Positions 16,494 to 26,671 are shown, numbered from the stretch's first letter. The stretch is 64,000 nucleotides of DNA from UTCHB3 sp964371075 (GCA_964371075.1 CAYJKN010000004.1:124001-188000), one strand, 5' to 3'. Notes: generated by a model not told the origin, from the letters alone. Program-made: numbers and translations.

Positions 16494-19313
16494 TTGAAAA
16501 AAGCCATTTTATTGTTAACAATCTGTTTTGCAACACTGCCGGTGACGGTTTGTGCACAATATTATTATTTTGGCAGAAACAAGGTTCAATATGAGGATTT
16601 TGACTGGCGAGTTCTGAAAACCAAACACTTCGACATCTATTACAATTCAGAGATGGAACATGTTGCTGAAATTGGTGCAGCGATTGCAGAAAATGCTTAT
16701 TCCCGTCTCAAGGTCGATTTTAATCATGTAATCACTTACCCGATCCCCCTTATTTTCTATAATACCCATATACAATTTCAACAAACCAATGTATCTCCCG
16801 GGTTTATTCCTGAAGGAGTTGGTGGTTTTTTTGAATTTATGAAAGGCAGAGTGGTTATTCCATTTCTGGGCTCGATGGAACAGTTTAGACATGTGATTAA
16901 CCATGAACTAACACATGTATTCATGACAACAAAGATTTCGAGAATATATCGCGACCGGCGTTGGACGGCAGGAAACTTTCCACCGTTATGGTTCATTGAG
17001 GGGATTGCGGAATTTTATTCGACGAAACCGGATGCCCAGGCAAACATGGTTATGAGAGATGCAATGTTGAATAACTACTTCACAGGGCTAAAAGACATTG
17101 ATGCTTTTTATGGAAGTTTTATCATGTATAAGTTTGGTCAATCTTTCATGGAATTTGTGAGCGAAAAATATGGAAGGTGGTATATCGCAAAGATACTTGA
17201 GAATCTTCACCTATCGGAAGATTTTGATGAAGTACTCGCATTAACCCTTCGAAAACCGGTGGAAGAAATTGATGCCGAATGGAGAGAATTTGAAAGGAAA
17301 AAATATTTTCCGCTTGTTCAAACACATTCATCAAATGCTTTGGAAGCAAAAAAAATTGTTCAAGGGGGGTATAATTTTGATCCTAATATTTGGATTGATT
17401 CCGCCGCCAATAAACATTATCTCATTTATACAGCAAACAAAGACGGCTATTCTTCTCTCTACGCAGCAGAAATGGACTCTTCATTTTCAAAAACGATAAA
17501 TACCCACCGCTTAATTACGGCCGAGAGGGGTTCAAAATATGAAGCAGTCCACCTTTTTGAGCCTTCCCTTTCTGTTTCTTCAAAGGGGATTGTTGCTTTT
17601 GTGACAAAATCGGGTGGAAGTGATGTTATTCATTTTTATGATGTTAAAGAGAGAAAAGAGATCAATTCGGTTAAGTTCGACAGTATAGTCTCAATATCTG
17701 ATCCTTCATTTACTTCTGCGGGCGACCTTCTTTTTCGTGGAATTGACAAAAAGGGCTCTACTGATTTATATTCACTCAGTAAGGGAAGTAAAGGATTATT
17801 GCGTCTGACTAATGACAATTTTGATGACAGATATCCAACAGAGGGATTTTCCGAAAATGAAATAATTTTTGTTTCAGACAGAACATCTCCGGATTCAAAA
17901 AATGTCAGTAACATATTTAAGCTGAACAAAAACGATTTAAATGTAGAGCAGACAACTTTTAGCGGTTCCAGCTTTGCCTACCCCAAACTTGTAAAAAATA
18001 AAAGTGAGTTGATAGTTGCTAACGATGCCGATGGGGTATTTAATTTATACAGATTTGATGTTAGGGACGGGAAGATTGCTGACACAGCACAACCCATCTC
18101 TGCTCTTTATTCAGGCATCGAAACTCCATTTGTCTATCATAATAACACTCTCTTTTTTACTTCCATTGAAAAACTCAGTTTCGATATTTACAGATATTCA
18201 CTCTCGGGTAGAGATTCGATCAAAATTCCTCCTTTGGTAAATAATCGTTTGAATAAGTTTACAAACAAGGAATTTTCACTTCTTTCTTCAGAAGCGAAAA
18301 AGACAGTATTAAAATATGAAAAAGAATATACCCTCGATTATGCACAAAGTCAGATTTCAACAGATCCTGTTTTTGGAACAAGAGGCGGGGCTCTTTTTTC
18401 ATTAAGTGATCTTTTGGGAGACGACAAATTTTTTATGCTGCTCTTTAATACAGCGGAGACCCAGTCAGATTTTCTTGAAAACTTTAATGTGGATATTTTT
18501 CGCATCATTTCAAAAAACAGGGCCAATCTGGGTTATGGGATATTTAATTACAGAGGCAGAAGATATGACCTGAGAGAGAGTGATGAATATTATTACGAAA
18601 AAAGTTTTGGTTCATATTTTTTGTTGCAATATCCTTTTTCGTCATTTGACAGGGTTGAGACATCGGTTTCTCTTGCCAATATTAATAAAGATATCATCGG
18701 TTTTGGAAATGACACCAAATCACTTCTACTTTCAAACAGTGTTGCATATATTTTTGACAATGCCTTATGGGGACCTTCGGGACCACTGGATGGAACAAGA
18801 TTCCGGCTTCAACTTGGAATGACTCACGATATCAGATATGGTAATGAAAACTATTACAGTCTAATCGTCGATTACAGACATTATCAGAGATTACTTTATA
18901 CAACATCACTTGCTTTTCGAGGTTCACTTTATTGGAATGAGGGAACCACAACCAGACGATATATTGCAGGAGGAAGTTGGGATTTGCGGGGTTACCCAAG
19001 ATTTGGTTTGCGAGGACAAAAATTTTGGATGACTTCCGTGGAATTACGATTCCCATTAATTGACAGGATCGCACTTCAATTGCCATTTTTTGGAATAAGT
19101 TTCTCGGGGTTAAGAGGAGCACTCTTTTTTGATGCAGGTTCGTTATGGGACAAAACCTATAAAGAAACCCTCGGAAGTGTCGGATTTGGATTCCGGTTTA
19201 ATCTTTTTAATTTGATGGTTTTCAGGTATGATATCGGAAAAAAGATTGAAGGAAATTTTACGAGATTTCAAGATGGACTCTTTTACCAATTCTTCTTTGG
19301 ATGGGATTTTTGA
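16494..19313 (+). CDS. Secreted gluzincin-like metallopeptidase fused to TolB-type propeller and Omp85-like barrel
   Basis: 939 residues from a TTG start. A signal peptide (first ~21 residues, ending VCAQ) leads into a peptidase-MA-like zinc domain with HELTH (137-141) and a downstream Glu169 in FIEGIAE, the third ligand of gluzincins. Residues ~290-600 read as a TolB/WD-like beta-propeller (SSLYAAEMDS, STDLYSLSKG and FNLYRFDV blades). The last ~330 residues are an outer-membrane barrel of the BamA/surface-antigen type, including GGSWDLRGYPRFGLRGQ, FFDAGSLWD and a terminal aromatic (WDF). This would place a protease on the cell surface or in the periplasm, tethered by its own barrel. The next gene starts on its stop codon (TGATG). 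Substrate unknown. Confidence 0.8.
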   Translation: MKKAILLLTICFATLPVTVCAQYYYFGRNKVQYEDFDWRVLKTKHFDIYYNSEMEHVAEIGAAIAENAYSRLKVDFNHVITYPIPLIFYNTHIQFQQTNVSPGFIPEGVGGFFEFMKGRVVIPFLGSMEQFRHVINHELTHVFMTTKISRIYRDRRWTAGNFPPLWFIEGIAEFYSTKPDAQANMVMRDAMLNNYFTGLKDIDAFYGSFIMYKFGQSFMEFVSEKYGRWYIAKILENLHLSEDFDEVLALTLRKPVEEIDAEWREFERKKYFPLVQTHSSNALEAKKIVQGGYNFDPNIWIDSAANKHYLIYTANKDGYSSLYAAEMDSSFSKTINTHRLITAERGSKYEAVHLFEPSLSVSSKGIVAFVTKSGGSDVIHFYDVKERKEINSVKFDSIVSISDPSFTSAGDLLFRGIDKKGSTDLYSLSKGSKGLLRLTNDNFDDRYPTEGFSENEIIFVSDRTSPDSKNVSNIFKLNKNDLNVEQTTFSGSSFAYPKLVKNKSELIVANDADGVFNLYRFDVRDGKIADTAQPISALYSGIETPFVYHNNTLFFTSIEKLSFDIYRYSLSGRDSIKIPPLVNNRLNKFTNKEFSLLSSEAKKTVLKYEKEYTLDYAQSQISTDPVFGTRGGALFSLSDLLGDDKFFMLLFNTAETQSDFLENFNVDIFRIISKNRANLGYGIFNYRGRRYDLRESDEYYYEKSFGSYFLLQYPFSSFDRVETSVSLANINKDIIGFGNDTKSLLLSNSVAYIFDNALWGPSGPLDGTRFRLQLGMTHDIRYGNENYYSLIVDYRHYQRLLYTTSLAFRGSLYWNEGTTTRRYIAGGSWDLRGYPRFGLRGQKFWMTSVELRFPLIDRIALQLPFFGISFSGLRGALFFDAGSLWDKTYKETLGSVGFGFRFNLFNLMVFRYDIGKKIEGNFTRFQDGLFYQFFFGWDF

Positions 19314-20431
19314 TGAAAAACAGAGTCTGTAAAGCAATCATTTTTGTTTTGTTGATGATCTTTTCGGGGTGTTATTCTTCAATAGTCATCAAAGATTTTA
19401 ATCCTGAATTAATTAACACACCCGGGAATCAGGAATACGATTCACTGATTCTTGTTGAAACCATGGAAACTTACGGCAGTTTGATACCCGGGGGACTCGT
19501 CATCCATGGTGATTATCTTTTTGCCGGTGATTTTAGTGGAAGAGTCTATGCATTTAATCTTAAAGATTTTGAAGAAGTGGGTTATGCAAGTATTCGAAAT
19601 ACGACAATCACCTCTCCACCTCAATTCACCGGGGATAAGATGTATTATTTATACAGAAAAAAACTTCTTCCGGAATTACACCTGACAAAATATAACTTGA
19701 GGTTGGGGAAAGAAGAGCTGGATATTGAGGTTGGTATTTCCGGTGATGCTTCACTCCATCAATTTGAAAGTGAAATCATTGTGGTTGCCGGAAAAGAAGT
19801 TATTTTTTATGATACGATGTTAGTTGAACAAAAAAGGGTTGAAATTGTTGAAGAATCGAGTTGTGTAACGAGTCAGTCAGATGGGAAAATCAATTTGGGT
19901 AGTTATTCGGGAAAGTTATATGAAATCGACAATAAAGGGAAGACTATCAAAAAAAATATACCTGAGTTTAATGAACCTGTATTTACCATAACAAAGATTG
20001 GTGATAATTTTATTGTATCCCTTGAAAGTGGCCGGTTGGTTTATGTTGGAGAGAGTGGACATAAATTTTGGGAACATGAAACAGGGAAAATTATTGCAAC
20101 TCCTCTGATTGCCGGAGGATTTCTTTATGTGGGTACTCTCTCAGGTACAGTTTTCAAAATAAGTATTAAAACAGGTGAAATTACTGCAAAATATGATACA
20201 GGTGGTTTGATCAATAATTCTTTAAGTGTTTCAGGGAGTAAAATTCTTGTTCCTGTTACAGATGGACGGCTTATTTTATTGGATGCTTCAAAACTTTACC
20301 AGATTCAAACCACTAATTTCGAAGGGAGAATCAGAACTGGAGCTGCAGGAAATAAGGATTTTATTTTCCTCGGATACGACAATGGTAAAATTGCAGTTTT
20401 AAAACCGATCCCGGCACAAGTTCGTGATTAA
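19313..20431 (+). CDS. Lipoprotein with PQQ-like beta-propeller
   Basis: 372 residues from the ATG that overlaps the preceding TGA. A lipobox (FSGC) ends the signal. The body is made of propeller blades with the PQQ/YVTN-like rhythm DG.L..G...G.VYA.(N/D), e.g. GDYLFAGDFSGRVYAFNLK, GGFLYVGTLSGTVFKIS and DGRLILLDAS. BamB and pyrrolo-quinoline-type propellers share this fold. A lipoprotein propeller coupled to a barrel protein suggests an outer-membrane complex (inference). An in-frame TTG/ATG at 19301 would overlap the upstream gene more and is less likely. Confidence 0.78.
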   Translation: MKNRVCKAIIFVLLMIFSGCYSSIVIKDFNPELINTPGNQEYDSLILVETMETYGSLIPGGLVIHGDYLFAGDFSGRVYAFNLKDFEEVGYASIRNTTITSPPQFTGDKMYYLYRKKLLPELHLTKYNLRLGKEELDIEVGISGDASLHQFESEIIVVAGKEVIFYDTMLVEQKRVEIVEESSCVTSQSDGKINLGSYSGKLYEIDNKGKTIKKNIPEFNEPVFTITKIGDNFIVSLESGRLVYVGESGHKFWEHETGKIIATPLIAGGFLYVGTLSGTVFKISIKTGEITAKYDTGGLINNSLSVSGSKILVPVTDGRLILLDASKLYQIQTTNFEGRIRTGAAGNKDFIFLGYDNGKIAVLKPIPAQVRD

Positions 20432-20594
20432 TTTCACAAATTATTTCTATTCATTTAACAAGATCAATTTCTGAAATAAATCACACACTTTATTTGATAA
20501 ATCGAAGTAAAATTGATTAATTTGTTAGTTGCATTTTTAGAGTTTGGAAATTGACCAATCTCGACAGAGAAATAGAGTACACTTTGGATCTTTT

Positions 20595-21320
20595 ATGAAC
20601 ATTAATTATATAAGCGAATCAAAATGCGGATTAGTGCGCGATACTAATCAGGATCATGCCGGTACCCTTCAAACACAAGATGGGTTCCTTGCTGTTGTCT
20701 GTGATGGTGTTGGCGGCAATAATGGAGGAGAGAGGGCTTCCGAACTTGCAGTGGATTCGATTATATCTGCATTTAAAGATTCACAGGAGAATGATCCACT
20801 CTTAAAGATTCGTGATGGAATCCGTTTTGCAAATAAAAGAATTGCTGAGGAAGCCGCTCTTGACCCCGGGTTGAAGGGAATGGCAACAACAGTGGTAGCC
20901 CTTTACCTCGATAAAGAGGGTGCATATTGGGCTCATGCCGGTGATTCCAGAATCTATTTTTTTATGCAGAATGAACTGGTTCAGATAACCAAAGATCATT
21001 CACTAGTTCAATCGATGGTTGATAAGGGGTTAATCTCTGAAAAAACAGCAGAAACTCATCCCTTTAAAAACATCATCACTCGTGCCGTTGGCGAGAAAGA
21101 AGATATTGAAATTGAAACGGGAGAAATGAGGATCGATTACGCGGATGAGATCAAATTTCTCCTTTGTTCAGATGGAGTAAGCGGAATGCTGAAAAAATCT
21201 GATATTGTGGACATTCTATCGCTAAAGGATTTATCGGACATGGATGTTCGTATCTCCGAATTAGTTGAAGAGAGTGGAGCCACTGATAATTACACATTTA
21301 TCATAATCAGTAACAAATAG
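20595..21320 (+). CDS. PP2C-family Ser/Thr protein phosphatase
   Basis: 241 residues from the ATG at 20595; a longer TTG start at 20544 adds an unlikely tail. The metal-dependent phosphatase motifs are all present: RDTNQDH, VCDGVGGNNGG, MATTVVAL, AHAGDSRIY, LLCSDGVSGML and GATDNYTFI. It should remove phosphate from Ser/Thr, most simply from the kinase encoded ten bases downstream. This is the common bacterial PP2C-STK pair. Confidence 0.92.
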   Translation: MNINYISESKCGLVRDTNQDHAGTLQTQDGFLAVVCDGVGGNNGGERASELAVDSIISAFKDSQENDPLLKIRDGIRFANKRIAEEAALDPGLKGMATTVVALYLDKEGAYWAHAGDSRIYFFMQNELVQITKDHSLVQSMVDKGLISEKTAETHPFKNIITRAVGEKEDIEIETGEMRIDYADEIKFLLCSDGVSGMLKKSDIVDILSLKDLSDMDVRISELVEESGATDNYTFIIISNK

Positions 21321-21330
21321 AAGATTAATT

Positions 21331-23238
21331 ATGGTAGGCGCCATTGTAGGCAGTTATAAAATCATTTCGAAGCTTGGTGAAGGCGGAATGGGTGTTGTTT
21401 ACAAAGCACTCGATCTTAAGCTGGAAAGATTCGTTGCCCTTAAAATCTTGAATGCACAGACCTCTCAGAGTGCTCAATTCATAGAAAGATTTAAAAGAGA
21501 AGCAAGAAATCAGGCTAAACTTAATCACCCTAATATAATCCCCGTTTACGGTTTTATTGATGAACAAGGTTACCTTGGGATCGCAATGGAATATGTTGAT
21601 GGTGAGACGCTTGAGCAAATCATCGACCGCAAAGGTTCACTCGAACTGGGTGAGACTTTGGATATCCTCCAGCAAATTCTTAGAGGGGTTGGGTATGCTC
21701 ACCAAAAGGGATTCATTCACAGAGATATAAAACCTTCCAATGTGATGATGGATTCTGAGGGTGTTGCCAAGATCATGGATTTTGGGATTTCCAAATCGAT
21801 TTACGAAAAGGGAATAACAAAAACAGGTACCAAAATAGGTACGCTGCTCTACATGAGTCCTGAACAGATCAACGCTGAAGAGCCAACCAGACAGAGCGAT
21901 ATTTACTCGATAGGTATTACATTTTATGAAATGCTATCAGGTATCACACCCTACGAATCAGGCACTGAGTTTGAGATTATGCAAGGGCATCTAAAAAAAG
22001 CTGCACCAAAACTTGCTGCCACTATTCCGGGATTACCCCCGATGGTGGATAAAATTATCGCAAAGGCTCTTGAAAAAGATCAGGCAAAAAGATTTGGAAG
22101 TTGTGACGATTTCCTTCAGGAGATTGGTTATGCACTGAATATCATCAGGCAGGGAACCACTCCATCAAAAGATCGTTCACCAATGGAAGAGCAACATAAA
22201 GAAAAAGTTAAAAAATCGGTTAAATTTACAATTTTTGCGATACTTGCTTTTCTTGGTTTTGTTGGAATTGTTTATCTTTTCTACACTCTGATATCAGGTT
22301 TTAAAGATACTCTTAAAACTAAAGAGCAAACGGTGATGGATACCAGTTTTTCATCAACATCAAATCCCTATTACCAGGGTGCAAATGTTTTTGAACGATT
22401 AAATACCGGTGTTGATATAAATTTAAGAAGTGTTGCATTTAATGGTTCGGGTGCCGGAATTGTTGTTGGCGACAGTAGTAAGATACTTATCTCGACCGAC
22501 AATGGTTCTTCCTGGAGGACGATTGTATCGCCGGAACCCGTTGAATGGTACGCTACTGCAGCAGGCGGGCAGAATGGTTTCCTCATTGGTGGTGCTAATG
22601 GGGCACTGCACTCTGTTTCCCCGGGTGATTCTGTTTTTAGAAAACTTGTTACTCCGGCGATGTCTGATATCTTAAACATAGAAGTTCTGAGCAACGGTAA
22701 GATCATCGCTCTCGGAGCGAATGGCGACATGCTCATCTCTGATGACAAGGGAATAACCTGGAAGAAGAGTGTAACCGGTATTGTGAACAATCTCTATTCT
22801 GTTGACTTTATGGATGGGAACAGTGGAGTTGCCGTGGGTGATAACGGAACTATCATCAGGACTGATGATGGTGGGAATACCTGGATTCTCGGTGCTTCTG
22901 TAACCAATACCTACCTGAAAGATATTAAATTTATCGGCGGTGGTGTATATATTCTCGTTGGCGGTGATGGTCAAATCTTCCGCTCACCCGACGGTGGACG
23001 TGAATGGAAGAGGATAGATGTTAATATCTCCGCTCCTCTTGTTGCTGTTAGATTCAGCACACCATCCAATGGTGTCATCATTTCAAGTAAAGGTGATTTG
23101 TTTAGAAGTGAGGACGCAGGAGAGAGCTGGAAATATCAACCGGCGGTTGCGGGTAATTTAATTAATTCTGTTACTTCCGGGAAGACAAGACTTTATATGG
23201 CTGCCTCGGGAGGCGCGATTTTGTTTATGAATTTCTGA
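21331..23238 (+). CDS. Membrane Ser/Thr protein kinase with extracytoplasmic Asp-box (Ycf48/BNR-like) propeller
   Basis: 635 residues. The N-terminal Hanks-type kinase has the glycine loop GEGGMGVVY (16-24), Lys38, HRDIKPSN (His130-Arg131-Asp132) and DFG (150-152), then the APE-equivalent SPEQ. One transmembrane helix lies near residues 290-315. Outside the membrane, residues ~345-635 carry five Asp-box repeats (STDNGSSW, SDDKGITW, TDDGGNTW, SPDGGREW, SEDAGESW), as in Ycf48/sialidase-like propellers. This replaces the PASTA repeats of Gram-positive kinases. It follows PP2C by ten bases and precedes murA by twelve, so envelope synthesis is a possible target. Confidence 0.9.
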   Translation: MVGAIVGSYKIISKLGEGGMGVVYKALDLKLERFVALKILNAQTSQSAQFIERFKREARNQAKLNHPNIIPVYGFIDEQGYLGIAMEYVDGETLEQIIDRKGSLELGETLDILQQILRGVGYAHQKGFIHRDIKPSNVMMDSEGVAKIMDFGISKSIYEKGITKTGTKIGTLLYMSPEQINAEEPTRQSDIYSIGITFYEMLSGITPYESGTEFEIMQGHLKKAAPKLAATIPGLPPMVDKIIAKALEKDQAKRFGSCDDFLQEIGYALNIIRQGTTPSKDRSPMEEQHKEKVKKSVKFTIFAILAFLGFVGIVYLFYTLISGFKDTLKTKEQTVMDTSFSSTSNPYYQGANVFERLNTGVDINLRSVAFNGSGAGIVVGDSSKILISTDNGSSWRTIVSPEPVEWYATAAGGQNGFLIGGANGALHSVSPGDSVFRKLVTPAMSDILNIEVLSNGKIIALGANGDMLISDDKGITWKKSVTGIVNNLYSVDFMDGNSGVAVGDNGTIIRTDDGGNTWILGASVTNTYLKDIKFIGGGVYILVGGDGQIFRSPDGGREWKRIDVNISAPLVAVRFSTPSNGVIISSKGDLFRSEDAGESWKYQPAVAGNLINSVTSGKTRLYMAASGGAILFMNF

Positions 23239-23250
23239 CAAGGAAAATTT

Positions 23251-24516
23251 TTGGATAAGTTTATTATTAAAGGCGGTAAGAGCCTTTCAGGAAGTGTGAA
23301 GGTTGGAGGTGCCAAAAATGCATCCCTGGCTTTAATACCTTCTGCACTTCTAACTTCGGGTATCTCAAAACTGTATAACACGCCCGGTCTAAACGATGTA
23401 TATACAATGTTGAAACTCGTGAGGCATCTCGGTGCGGATGCACAATTTGAGAATGACGTTGTAACAATTGATACAACCGGTGTGGCGGTTCTTGAAGCAC
23501 CTTACGAACATGTAAAAAAAATGAGGGCTTCAGTTTATGTTTTGGGCCCACTCGTAGCCAGATATGGTTATGCCAAGGTATCGCTGCCGGGAGGATGTGC
23601 CTGGGGGCCAAGACCAATTAATCTACATATTGAAGGATTAAAAAAACTTGGTGCACAGATAGATCTTGTTGATGGATATATTATCGCAAAGGCAAAAAAA
23701 TTACAAGGCAACAGGATTAATTTTGATGTGCCATCCGTAGGAGCCACGGGTAATCTGCTTATGGCTGCTGTTCTTGCGCAAGGTGAAACAATCTTGAATA
23801 ACGCAGCGATGGAACCGGAGATCACAAATCTGGCTGAGTTGTTAATTAAAATGGGTGCAAAAATTGATGGTGTTGGAACTCCAATTCTCCATATTACCGG
23901 GGTTGACGATCTCCATTCAGCAGATATTGAAACAATTCCTGATCGAATTGAAGCCGGCACACTCCTGGTGGCAGGAGCAATTACAGGTGGAAAAGTTACA
24001 GTTGAATCATCAAATCCTCTCCATATCTATTCGGTAATAGCTAAAATGGAAGAGAGTGGAGTAAAGATTACTTATGGTGACAGATCTGTTACTGTTGATG
24101 CCACGGGAATAAGACCTGAGGGAGTTAACGTAACAACAGGACCATTCCCCGGTTACCCGACAGACATGCAGGCTCAGTGGATTGCTTACATGGCAACCGC
24201 TAATGGAGTGTCAACCGTGACTGATACAATTTATCGTGACCGGTTTACACATGTTCCCGAGCTTTCGAGGCTTGGTGCCGACATTGAAGTTAAAGATAAT
24301 TCTGCTGTTGTAAGAGGAAACAATAAACTTAGTGGTGCGAAAGTGATGTCAACAGACCTTAGAGCAAGTGCCAGTTTGATTCTGGCGGGGTTGGCAGCAC
24401 ACGGAACAACTGAAGTATTACGGATTTACCATCTGGACAGAGGTTACCAAAATCTTGAATTGAAACTCGGAGCCCTGGGAGCTGACATTGAGCGCGTTCC
24501 CGGTACTGAATATTAG
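23251..24516 (+). CDS. murA: UDP-N-acetylglucosamine 1-carboxyvinyltransferase
   Basis: 421 residues, the first committed step of peptidoglycan synthesis (enolpyruvyl transfer from PEP). Lys22-Asn23 (GGAKNASL) and the PEP-adduct Cys116 in LPGGCAWGPRP are present, so the enzyme should be fosfomycin-sensitive like other Cys types. RDRFTHVPEL and DLRASASLILAGLAA complete the family pattern. A TTG start is used with AAGGA upstream. The end overlaps the next gene by 29 bases if that gene starts at 24488. Confidence 0.94.
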   Translation: MDKFIIKGGKSLSGSVKVGGAKNASLALIPSALLTSGISKLYNTPGLNDVYTMLKLVRHLGADAQFENDVVTIDTTGVAVLEAPYEHVKKMRASVYVLGPLVARYGYAKVSLPGGCAWGPRPINLHIEGLKKLGAQIDLVDGYIIAKAKKLQGNRINFDVPSVGATGNLLMAAVLAQGETILNNAAMEPEITNLAELLIKMGAKIDGVGTPILHITGVDDLHSADIETIPDRIEAGTLLVAGAITGGKVTVESSNPLHIYSVIAKMEESGVKITYGDRSVTVDATGIRPEGVNVTTGPFPGYPTDMQAQWIAYMATANGVSTVTDTIYRDRFTHVPELSRLGADIEVKDNSAVVRGNNKLSGAKVMSTDLRASASLILAGLAAHGTTEVLRIYHLDRGYQNLELKLGALGADIERVPGTEY

Positions 24517-26659
24517 GAAGTTGTTTTTCACCTTTTCGGTTCGTTCAATATTTTTTCTATTGGCGGCAAATATCATTTTTGCGTTTTTGCCCGTTATTCA
24601 ATATTTCAGCTACGAATCGGCAGTACTTAATTCAGTCCTGATAACTTTTTTATCAGGACTTTCCTGTTTTAAATGGTCGAACAGTCAGGGAGATACAAAA
24701 CCTCAATTACATTCCCTTCTCGTCGATTTCACTTTTTTTATCCTCATTCCCCCGATAATTTATTTGGTCTCTTCTCTATTTCATGCCGATTGCAGTTATC
24801 TTTCAGGAATAAAGTATTATCTTCTCTTCACACTGCCTGCTCCAATTATTGGTTCGGCAATCGCTGCCACCGTTAAGTTGACCGGCCTCAACATTCGAAA
24901 AACAATCTTTGCCATTTTGTTTATTGTCCTTCTTTTTAGTTGGATGGTTGACTTTTATTTTCATCCACAATTCTATTTTTACAATGCCATTTTGACTTAT
25001 TATCCGGGAGTCATTTATGATGAATTTATTCCTGTCACCGGGGAAATGGTAATTTACAAACTGGTAATAATAAGTGTAAGTTTAGTGATATTACTCGTTG
25101 AGTATCTTACGAGGAATGACAACTATAAAAAAAGGCTTTATTTTGGGTTTGGGGTAATAGTGGTTTTACCGGTTCTCTCTATCTTTATTTCGCAGGAATC
25201 AGGGATAGTTACTCCAAGGGAAAAACTAACAGAACACTTCAAAGACGCGATAATTACGAAACATTTCCTCATTTTATCTGAAGATGTTATGACTCCCTCA
25301 GAGCGGATTTATTATGCCCACCTGCATGAGACTTATTATGAGGAATTAAAATCATTTTATAAAGTAAAACCGGTAAGACATCTTCAATCGGTTATTTTTT
25401 CAAGCTCAGCCACCAAAAAGAAATATCTTGGGATTGAAAATGCAGATGCTGCAAAACCATGGCTCGGGCAGGCATATACAACTCGATATAATCTTGAACG
25501 ATCGTTAAAACATGAACTTGCCCATCTTTTTACATCTGAATTTGGTTGGAGTATTTTTAAGATAGCCGGATCATTTAATCCTGCACTGATTGAAGGAGCA
25601 GCCACGGCAGCAGATGGATTCATTGGCGGATATTCGATTGATCAGTTTGCAGCTGCCGTATTCGAATCAAAATACAGCACAGATGTGACAGAACTTTTTT
25701 CGGGGTTTAATTTCTTTTCGATAAACCCCTCGCTTGCATATCTGATAAGTGGTTCGTTTAGCAAATTTATGATCGAAACTGAGGGGATATCTAAATTTAA
25801 AGACTATTATTTTGAAAATGATTTTTCAGGGATTTATAAAAAAGAACCGGAATTATTTGTAAAAGGCTTCAAGCTTAAATTAAAGGACATAAAAAACCGA
25901 CCTGATGAAAAGGTTTTGGATTTTTATTTCGATAGTAAACCGCTCGTCCAAAAAAGCTGTCCGAGATATTATGCTGAAAAGATGGATGAAGCAGCCGGGT
26001 TCTTCAGAGCCGGGAATTATGCAGACGCGCTGAAGATATATGATCAATTTGCTTTTCGAGAGGGAAGTTTTCTTCCGTTTGCCTCAAAAATAAATTGTTT
26101 GATGCTATTGGGACAAGAGAATCTGGCATTATCTACAATTCAAGATTTTGAAAAAGGAAATCTTTCATACAGCAGAAAAACAAATCTAAAATTATTAAAA
26201 TATTCAGTACTTGGCAAATCAGGGGATACCCTGAGTGCTCAGGTAATTTTTGATGAACTTGAAAGATCAGGTACACCCGAATTTGTACTATCTCGGTTAA
26301 GATTTAACAAACTGTTGATTTCTAATGGTATTGATCCTTTTGTTTATTCTGTTCAAAAGGGGACAAAACGAATTGAACTGTTAAAAACAATTCCCGAATA
26401 CTTAAAAAAATCGGAAGCTCTTGAGGCAATTGTTGACATTTATGCAGAATCTTTCTCCCGATTTGATGAATTAAAAGACCTTAATAGTTATATCGAGGTG
26501 CTTCCGGCAGATGCTAAACTGACTTTATGTCTTTTGCTGATAAAGACTTATAAGCCTGATGAGGCGAGGTTAATTCTTGATTCAATTGTTGAAAAAGAAC
26601 TGCATTATGCTCAAGAAATCTCGAAATATCGTATATTAAGGGCTGTATTTGCAATTTAG
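24488..26659 (+). CDS. Membrane-anchored gluzincin-like metallopeptidase with C-terminal helical repeats
   Basis: 723 residues. About seven hydrophobic helices occupy residues 12-235. A soluble domain with the zinc motif HELAH (342-346) and a candidate third ligand Glu369 in ALIEGAA follows. The region after ~500 looks like TPR/helical repeats (EKMDEAAGFFRAGNYADALKIYDQF). A TTG at 24488 has GGGAG six bases upstream but lies inside murA; a TTG at 24521, just after the murA stop, is an alternative. The layout resembles peptidase-MA-type membrane proteins, but I know no characterised relative. It is the second HExxH...E protein within 8 kb. Confidence 0.65.
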   Translation: MSAFPVLNIRKLFFTFSVRSIFFLLAANIIFAFLPVIQYFSYESAVLNSVLITFLSGLSCFKWSNSQGDTKPQLHSLLVDFTFFILIPPIIYLVSSLFHADCSYLSGIKYYLLFTLPAPIIGSAIAATVKLTGLNIRKTIFAILFIVLLFSWMVDFYFHPQFYFYNAILTYYPGVIYDEFIPVTGEMVIYKLVIISVSLVILLVEYLTRNDNYKKRLYFGFGVIVVLPVLSIFISQESGIVTPREKLTEHFKDAIITKHFLILSEDVMTPSERIYYAHLHETYYEELKSFYKVKPVRHLQSVIFSSSATKKKYLGIENADAAKPWLGQAYTTRYNLERSLKHELAHLFTSEFGWSIFKIAGSFNPALIEGAATAADGFIGGYSIDQFAAAVFESKYSTDVTELFSGFNFFSINPSLAYLISGSFSKFMIETEGISKFKDYYFENDFSGIYKKEPELFVKGFKLKLKDIKNRPDEKVLDFYFDSKPLVQKSCPRYYAEKMDEAAGFFRAGNYADALKIYDQFAFREGSFLPFASKINCLMLLGQENLALSTIQDFEKGNLSYSRKTNLKLLKYSVLGKSGDTLSAQVIFDELERSGTPEFVLSRLRFNKLLISNGIDPFVYSVQKGTKRIELLKTIPEYLKKSEALEAIVDIYAESFSRFDELKDLNSYIEVLPADAKLTLCLLLIKTYKPDEARLILDSIVEKELHYAQEISKYRILRAVFAI

Positions 26660-26671
26660 AACAGGAAATTA

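Noticed and set aside
22371..22790. Long minus-strand frame inside the kinase gene
   Set aside because: Antisense shadow of the Asp-box repeats; no start signal or domain.
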